Assembly (NCBI GenBank): GCA_003990745.1
Contig: RBNI01005383.1
Coordinates: forward strand, 1 to 12,653
Direction: 5' to 3'
From: Jimgerdemannia flammicorona
Taxonomy: Eukaryota > Mucoromycota > Endogonomycetes > Endogonales > Endogonaceae
DNA length: 12,653 nucleotides
Part shown: piece after piece, positions 8,736-12,653 of the stretch
Layout of the letters: every line of letters begins with the position of its first letter
How positions within the stretch are numbered: the stretch's first letter is position 1
The notes under the pieces: generated by a model
Told to the model about the DNA's origin: nothing
The model's database searches: none
What the model saw: the letters and a program-made list of their open reading frames with translations, nothing else
Translations under genes and position numbers: made by a program

Positions 8736-8757
8736 TTCAAACCATTTAACAGCCCTA
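8736..8757 (-). repeat. right terminal inverted repeat of the hAT
   Basis: Reverse complement is identical to 4348-4369 for all 22 bp; the next base differs. It is preceded by repeated AACTGATTCAA subterminal words, which may be transposase binding sites (inference). Confidence 0.95.
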
Positions 8758-8765
8758 AGTACCAT
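8758..8765 (+). repeat. 8-bp target site duplication of the hAT, right copy (AGTACCAT)
   Basis: Exact repeat of 4340-4347. LINE RT sequence resumes in the same frame at 8766. Confidence 0.95.
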
Positions 8766-9080
8766 ATTTCTATTAGAGAGAGAAGTCCCTCAGAGGGACC
8801 CATTGTCTCCTATTCTGTATACTATACATATTATTGAAACTATTAATAGATAGAATTTGCTACAAGGTGGCTAGGCTTTCAATTTTTAGAGTTGTCTGAA
8901 AGGTTGGGGCCTTTGTAGATAATACAGTAATAGATCTAGGCTTAGTTGCTAATATAGATATACTGTAGAAGATAGTAGCATAGTATGAAGAGTACTCTGG
9001 AGTGAAGCTCAACTGATATAAGTATGCTGGAGAATAGTTTGGTAGGTGGAGATATCATTGGAACAATTGTTTCAGTAGGA
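8766..9080 (+). pseudogene. reverse transcriptase, C-terminal palm half, LINE copy B
   Basis: It continues from 4347 in frame. FLLEREVPQRDPLSPILY (8767-8820) is the RGVRQGDPLSP block, and a stop follows at IETINR. At 8909-8923 the YxDD block reads AFVDN, so the second catalytic Asp is Asn (AAT). A block like YEEYSGVKLN.YKYAGE follows (near 8979-9030), homologous to 195-245 of copy A. Frameshifts and stops break it up. Confidence 0.85.
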
Positions 9081-10532
9081 GAGGTTGTATAGTATCTAGA
9101 TATTTTCTTATCAGTGTAGATTCATCCTGCCCAAAGCTTAGTGAAATTTAAAGGTTGTTGTTCAGAGAGAGGTCCTTTAGACCTGGAGAGGATATAATAT
9201 CTCTCTAACAGAGCAGATATTAATACTTAATATTTACTAATTTCCAAAGCTATGGTATCTGGTGTATTACTTAAATTTCCTGACCTGAGTAGTGAAGAGA
9301 TTGTTGAGAATAGCTAAGAACTAGATCTGGGCTAGAAAGTAGAGTTATAGATTGAGAGATCTTAGTAACACTAGTGAACTGAGAAGGTCTTAGTATGGTG
9401 GACTTCCTAAAGAGGCTGTATTGTCTGAGGCTTGGTGGTTGAAGAGAGCTGTCAAGCTGTAGAGAAGTGAGTGGGTACCACTGATGCCAAAGGTCTAGGA
9501 GATGAGATTCTCCCCTAGAGGCTCTTCAGATGATCTGCTGTTATTAGTATAACTGGGTAGCAATCAGTACTTATAGTATAAGAGCTTCAAGTGATAAATA
9601 GTACTCATCATATTAGTCTGTAATAGAATGATAATGAGAGGAAGATATATTAGAGTCCTGCAATATAGTGATATATAGAACAGACTATTTTTGAGTAGCT
9701 CTCTACTGATAGACTTTGATATTGGTGCAGAAGTAGAGTACTAATAAAGAATTAAACAGGATCTGTAACTAGTCAGCTAGCAGATGACTGAGATTAGTAA
9801 GGAGTAAGACTAGGCTAGTATTTGGTCCTGAAGTATTGAGGTATGGTAGTGACTTCTGCTGAAGTTCTGAGTGGTATAGTAGTATATGCTAAAGAGAAAT
9901 ATTATATTGAACTTTCATTTAGGTCATTTGATTGATAGCAGATCTTTTGATTATAAAGAGTATTATAATATAAGATAGAAGAGGGGATTTGTACAGATAT
10001 CTAAACATTGGTTAGACAAGTGTAATATCTTTTTTTTTTTTTTTTTTTTTTTTAACAAGTATAATATCTTAAAGACTATTGGATATTAGTTGACAGTTGC
10101 CTAAGAGTGGAGAAGTAGGTGGGTGGAGAGGGGAATTGTTAAGAGGACTTGAGAGAATGATTGGTAAGATGTATTAATAATGAGTAACTTACTGTAAAGT
10201 GGACTTTTGCAGTATGAGTGGGGTTGGTGGGACATTGATTGTATGTATTTGAAAAGAGAAGGTAGATAGGCATAAAGGAGTGAGTGAATAGATGAGAAGA
10301 GTTGGTAGTAGATATTATATTTAGTTAGTGAAAAAGGTAAGGCCCTCAAGGTAGTCATTATTAATACTTTATAGAGGAGATTTGTGAGCAGAGTAGAGTG
10401 AGAGTTGTAGTGGTTAATAATCTGATAATCTTTAATTATAAAGGGATAGAGAGTAGAATCTTCAGAGGATTAGATTACTGTATATTATATAAGTGTAGAT
10501 TAGTTAGTAATAAATAAAGTATGAGTAACTAT
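9081..10532 (+). other. LINE copy B 3' region, no open frame
   Basis: It is collinear with 290-1744 of copy A. For example, TGAGTGGTATAGTAG near 9868 matches TGAGTGGTATGGTGG near 1100, and the distance from YxDD to tail is about the same in both. It should hold the C-terminal part of the LINE protein and the 3' UTR, but decay prevents recognition of a domain. I saw no CpG in it. Confidence 0.65.
10016..10069 (-). mobile_element. poly(T) tract with 15-bp target duplication (poly(A)-only retroposition)
   Basis: ACAAGTGTAATATCT (10016-10030) is followed by a T run to 10053, an A, then ACAAGTATAATATCT (10055-10069), with one mismatch. A homopolymer flanked by duplicated target is what LINE machinery leaves when only the poly(A) end of a transcript is copied, here in antisense. 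Slippage can make poly(T) but not the flanking duplicate. Confidence 0.7.
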
Positions 10533-10553
10533 AAAAAAAATAAATAAAAAAAA
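10533..10553 (+). repeat. A-rich tail of LINE copy B
   Basis: A8-TAAAT-A8 follows the same ACTATA terminus that precedes the copy A poly(A). It marks the 3' end of the element. Confidence 0.85.
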
Positions 10554-10734
10554 CTCTATATTGTATATATATTCCTATTAGCTATTATTTCAGATCAAGA
10601 TATAAATTCTATACCAAAGAACTATAAAAATATATAACAAATTCAGTCTAATTTCAGCTACTAGCTAACTTTGATTAATAAGAAAGAATAAATCATTATG
10701 AGGACATTTAGACAGATGATGTCTCTCTTATATA

Positions 10735-10958
10735 TTATCATAGCTAGTACTTTTAACAAATTGAATTGAATTAAATGTCCAATTTAATTTAAGATTTAAT
10801 TTGAACTTTATTTTTTATAAAAATCTAACACACTAATGATTATTAAATTTGGATATATTTTTATCAAGTTATTACATTTTGAAAAATAGAGTTTGAATTG
10901 GACTCTCAATTTAATTTGATTCAAATTGATTTGATTTATTTGAGAGCACTTATCATAG
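10735..10958. mobile_element. possible decayed MITE with 9-bp direct repeats
   Basis: TTATCATAG occurs at 10735-10743 and 10950-10958. Between them the ends are imperfectly inverted: GTACTTTTAA from 10747 against GTGCTCTCAA on the other strand from 10949. Further in, TTGAATTGAATTAAATGTCC (10761-10780) is against the complement of GGACTCTCAATTTAATTTG. The terminal differences are transitions. The region is AT-rich, so chance similarity is possible. Confidence 0.4.
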
Positions 10959-11284
10959 TAAACCAGATAATTGATGAGTATATTTATATAACTATATTAC
11001 AATTACTACAATGGTGAGAGGTTCATAAGTTTCCAGTTTAAGCTATGGAAGTAACAGAATAATTCACTAAAGCTATCTTATAACCTCTATTATTAAGCAG
11101 TAGAAAATAAATATAAATTAAATCTCTATAGATGAAATAATAATAATAATTAAGTATAGAATAACAAATAAACAAATAGTACTTTATATTAATAAGTAAT
11201 TTAGTAATTATTAGTAAAGGATATCTCATATTAGTAAAAATTAATTAATAAAAATATAGAAGTATATATTTTCATCATTGTGAA

Positions 11285-11290
11285 TTACAG
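11285..11290 (+). other. candidate 3' splice site (TTACAG) before the CHAT exon
   Basis: TTACAG at 11285-11290 sits at the sharp change from AT-rich, CpG-free DNA to GC-richer coding sequence. The open frame beyond it has no early ATG (the first in-frame one is near 11392), so an upstream exon is likely. A start codon further upstream in the same frame is excluded by TAA at 11249-11251. Confidence 0.45.
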
Positions 11291-11770
11291 CAGGGAATTG
11301 AAGCACTTCCGAAGATCTTGGCAGGAAACAAGCCACCGATTGTTTGCCCGATTGGGTTAGGACCCAGCAAGCACACCCACACACTCACGAACATGCTAAT
11401 ATCCTTGTCAAAGTGTACCAACCGTGACAACCTCAAAGAAACCAGAGTCCGTATCAAGGTTTCCGTCGCCCATGATCACCTAGCTAAGCTCGTTGTAAGC
11501 CATTTCTTCGACCTTCAAGAAATCCAAGATCGATCTATCGCCGTCGATGTCTTCAACTTGGAGCCCAACTCTACGAATCTCAGAAAATATGGCAAAAATT
11601 TATTCTGGGCCCTCTTTTCGAAAAACGAGTCTAGCTCCGCCTTCCGTCTGCTGCAGGTTATATTACCACTTCAATACAAAGGTCGGATCCTACTTGACCT
11701 CAACGGCGACCACGACCTCGACGTCATCCCTGGGAGTACGCGTGGGGCAATAACCAGCCAATGTATATAG
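11291..11770 (+). CDS. CHAT-domain protease, N-terminal half (exon, frame broken near 11729)
   Basis: The open frame from the candidate splice site reads QGIEALPKILAGNKPPIV..., reaching STNLRKYGKNLFWALFS (near 11570-11630) and KGRILLDLNGDHDLDVIP (near 11680-11730). In CHAT proteins the same order occurs: a helix with G..Lf.alf, then a strand, then PWEyl. Here WEYAWG follows IP only if the frame shifts by one at 11729-11731. In the unshifted frame the reading ends at TAG 11768-11770. So this copy has lost one base, or contains a very small intron, or has an error. Codons are GC-richer and CpG-rich, unlike the TE DNA upstream. The first exon is not identified. I recognise no separate N-terminal domain. 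Confidence 0.7.
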   Translation, partial: QGIEALPKILAGNKPPIVCPIGLGPSKHTHTLTNMLISLSKCTNRDNLKETRVRIKVSVAHDHLAKLVVSHFFDLQEIQDRSIAVDVFNLEPNSTNLRKYGKNLFWALFSKNESSSAFRLLQVILPLQYKGRILLDLNGDHDLDVIPGSTRGAITSQCI

Positions 11771-12653
11771 GTACGCCTGCGCAATCCAAAGGGGCCTCAA
11801 CCATCCAGCAATCCGAAGGGGCCATCACACAGTTCGAAGGAGTCTCAAACAACGCACAATCTGAATGGGTCTCAACCATCGCGTAATCCGAATGGGCCTC
11901 AGCCATCGCGTAATCCGAATGGACCTCAGCCATCGCTCAATCCAAAGAGACCTCAGTCATCGCATATTTCGAAGGGGGCCCAGCCATCGCACACTCCTCA
12001 GCCATCGCGCAATCTGAAGAGGCCTCAGGCATCGCCCAATCCGAAGTGGTCTCCGCCATCCAATCTTCCGCTACTTCCGCTGCGCATCGTCACCGTCGTA
12101 CCGGACCCTATCGTTCCGCCGAACGATCCCAACGCAAAGCAATTTCCAGATCTGCATCTGAGCGATCAGTTTCAGGCATTATGTGATGAGTATGAGAAAA
12201 ACCAACGAACCGTATTACTGCAGCGTGTGTTCCCGCCGACCGTCGACCAAATGTATGAGTTGCTTAGGGGAAAGCCTGAGATGGCTACGGTGCTTCATTT
12301 CATGGGACACTGCAGCTCGAAGGGCGATGGTACGAGGGCCCTCATCTTCGAAGATCAAGACACAGGCGGTCTTAAACTCGTTGAAGCGTTACATCTTGAC
12401 ACGACGACTAAATATCTCCGGCTTGCGTTCCTGTCTGCCTGCGATACTCGCCAAGTCGCCCGGGACTTGGCTGAAAACGGCATTCCATACACCATCGGTT
12501 CACACTTTTCCCTGCCGGATGACCTCGCCCGCAAGTTCGAGTTCAAATTCTACCAGTGCCTTGCCAGCGGTTGCACGGTCGAAAAGGCGATGCTGGATGC
12601 GCGCGTCTCCATGAACGACCCAAAAGACACCCGACAACGTGACTACTTCCCTG
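11771..12653 (+). CDS. CHAT-domain (caspase-like) protease, catalytic half, runs off the window
   Basis: Open in one frame from just after TAG 11770 to the window end (294 codons). It has no good ATG because it continues the upstream exon. A repeat tract (to about 12058) is followed by LPLRIVTVVPDP, the strand that opens the catalytic half of CHAT domains. VLHFMGHC has the catalytic His at 12308-12310, and FLSACDT has the catalytic Cys at 12440-12442, 44 codons later. Next come VARDLAENGIPYTIGSH, LPDDLARKFEFKFYQCLASG and VEKAMLDARVSM, all in family order. CHAT proteins are caspase-superfamily cysteine proteases found in bacterial and fungal immunity or cell-death systems. Substrate and partners are not visible here. 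Both catalytic residues are intact. The protein was missed by ATG-based calling. Confidence 0.85.
11783..12058 (+). repeat. 27-bp coding minisatellite inside the CHAT domain, about 11 units
   Basis: Units resemble AATCCGAATGGGCCTCAGCC plus ATCGCGT. In the frame joined to the catalytic half they encode NPNGPQPSR-like nonapeptides. In the frame of WEYAWG they encode QSEWASAIA-like ones, with two stops (TAA 11884-11886 and 11911-11913) where other units have CAA. Some units have lost codons (near 11830 and 11990). It lies between the PWEY block and the LPLRIV strand, where CHAT proteins normally have a short, variable linker. Confidence 0.88.

Larger units (their letters stand above)
4348..8757 (+). 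mobile_element. complete hAT DNA transposon, 4410 bp, inactive
   Basis: Both ends carry the same 22-bp inverted terminus beginning TAGGGCTGTTAAATGG, and an 8-bp direct repeat flanks it. Excising it restores the LINE B RT reading frame, so the boundaries are exact. Contents in order: AG-and-CG-containing subterminal DNA with repeated GGTTTGAA/GGTTCAAACC words (4348-4440); a long hairpin (4575-4953); a BED-hAT transposase pseudogene (5130-6915); a tandem satellite (about 7020-8545); and a right subterminal region with repeated AACTGATTCAA words (about 8685-8740). The element is larger than a minimal hAT because of the hairpin and satellite. The transposase carries stops, so movement would require another source of enzyme. 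It retains more CpG than the LINE, consistent with later insertion. Confidence 0.95.
1762..10553 (+). mobile_element. LINE non-LTR retrotransposon copy B, split by two nested insertions
   Basis: One decayed LINE in three segments: 1762-2582 (endonuclease and start of linker), 3528-4347 (linker and first half of RT) and 8766-10553 (second half of RT to the A-rich tail). The interruptions are a minisatellite-bearing element (2583-3511) and a hAT transposon (4348-8757), each bounded by direct repeats. Removing the hAT and one duplicate joins ...YICST to I-FLLEREVPQRDPLSPILY in the same frame, the expected RT order. Removing the other insert joins ...QEL to EEDKRHSKYLLRLLQ, the usual LINE linker block. 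About 3.4 kb of LINE remains. The first part of the endonuclease is missing at the junction with copy A, so copy B is either 5'-truncated or itself interrupted by copy A. Confidence 0.82.
10554..11290. other. AT-rich non-coding region
   Basis: About 740 bp, very AT-rich, without CpG and without a credible ORF. The only structure recognised is a possible small inverted-repeat element at 10735-10958. The remainder (10959-11290) shows nothing beyond AT-rich simple sequence. The promoter or an intron of the downstream CHAT gene may lie here. Confidence 0.7.

Noticed and set aside
10101..10358. Minus-strand 85-codon ORF
   Set aside because: It lies within the 3' region of LINE copy B, collinear with copy A, with no conserved content.
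11724..11933. Minus-strand ORF with repeated AMAEAHSDY-like peptide
   Set aside because: It is the antisense reading of the 27-bp minisatellite in the CHAT gene.
12183..12614. ATG-started 143-codon ORF and a minus-strand ORF at 12355-12546
   Set aside because: Both overlap the CHAT catalytic frame, which carries conserved motifs. They are frame shadows.

Overview
The window looks like repeat-rich eukaryotic DNA, most likely from a filamentous fungus. This is inferred from Tad1/APE-type LINE fragments, a BED-finger hAT transposon, mutational decay resembling RIP or methyl-CpG deamination, and a CHAT-domain gene. Species cannot be determined.

Layout. 1-1761 is the 3' part of a decayed LINE retrotransposon (copy A) ending in a 17-A tail. 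From 1762 a second copy in the same orientation (copy B) begins inside its endonuclease domain and runs to an A-rich tail at 10553. Two younger elements split copy B. One spans 2583-3511: a short leader plus about 80 units of a 9-bp minisatellite, flanked by a 16-bp direct repeat. The other is a complete hAT transposon at 4348-8757 with 22-bp perfect terminal inverted repeats and an 8-bp target duplication (AGTACCAT). In both cases, removing the insert plus one duplicate rejoins the LINE reading frame. The hAT holds a ~380-bp imperfect hairpin, a BED-DDE transposase broken by stops and a frameshift, and a ~1.5-kb tandem array of about 14 units. A poly(T) tract with a 15-bp near-perfect duplication (10016-10069) looks like an antisense poly(A)-only retroposition. 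10554-11290 is AT-rich and non-coding and may hold a decayed MITE.

At about 11,290 the base composition changes sharply: CpG, essentially absent across the LINE DNA, becomes common. From there to the window end lies a partial gene for a CHAT-domain (caspase-like) protease. It has the upstream core with a PWEY-type motif, then a 27-bp in-frame minisatellite, then the catalytic half with HFMGH and SACDT motifs. The window ends inside it. The copy shown needs two compensating one-base shifts, or a very small intron, to read through.

Apart from the CHAT gene, no intact gene was found. LINE copy B has lost catalytic aspartates in two RT motifs, and the transposase carries several Trp-to-stop changes. 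Across the minisatellite, the hAT array and the LINEs, much of the variation falls at sites present as CG, TG or CA, as expected from repeat-targeted cytosine deamination.
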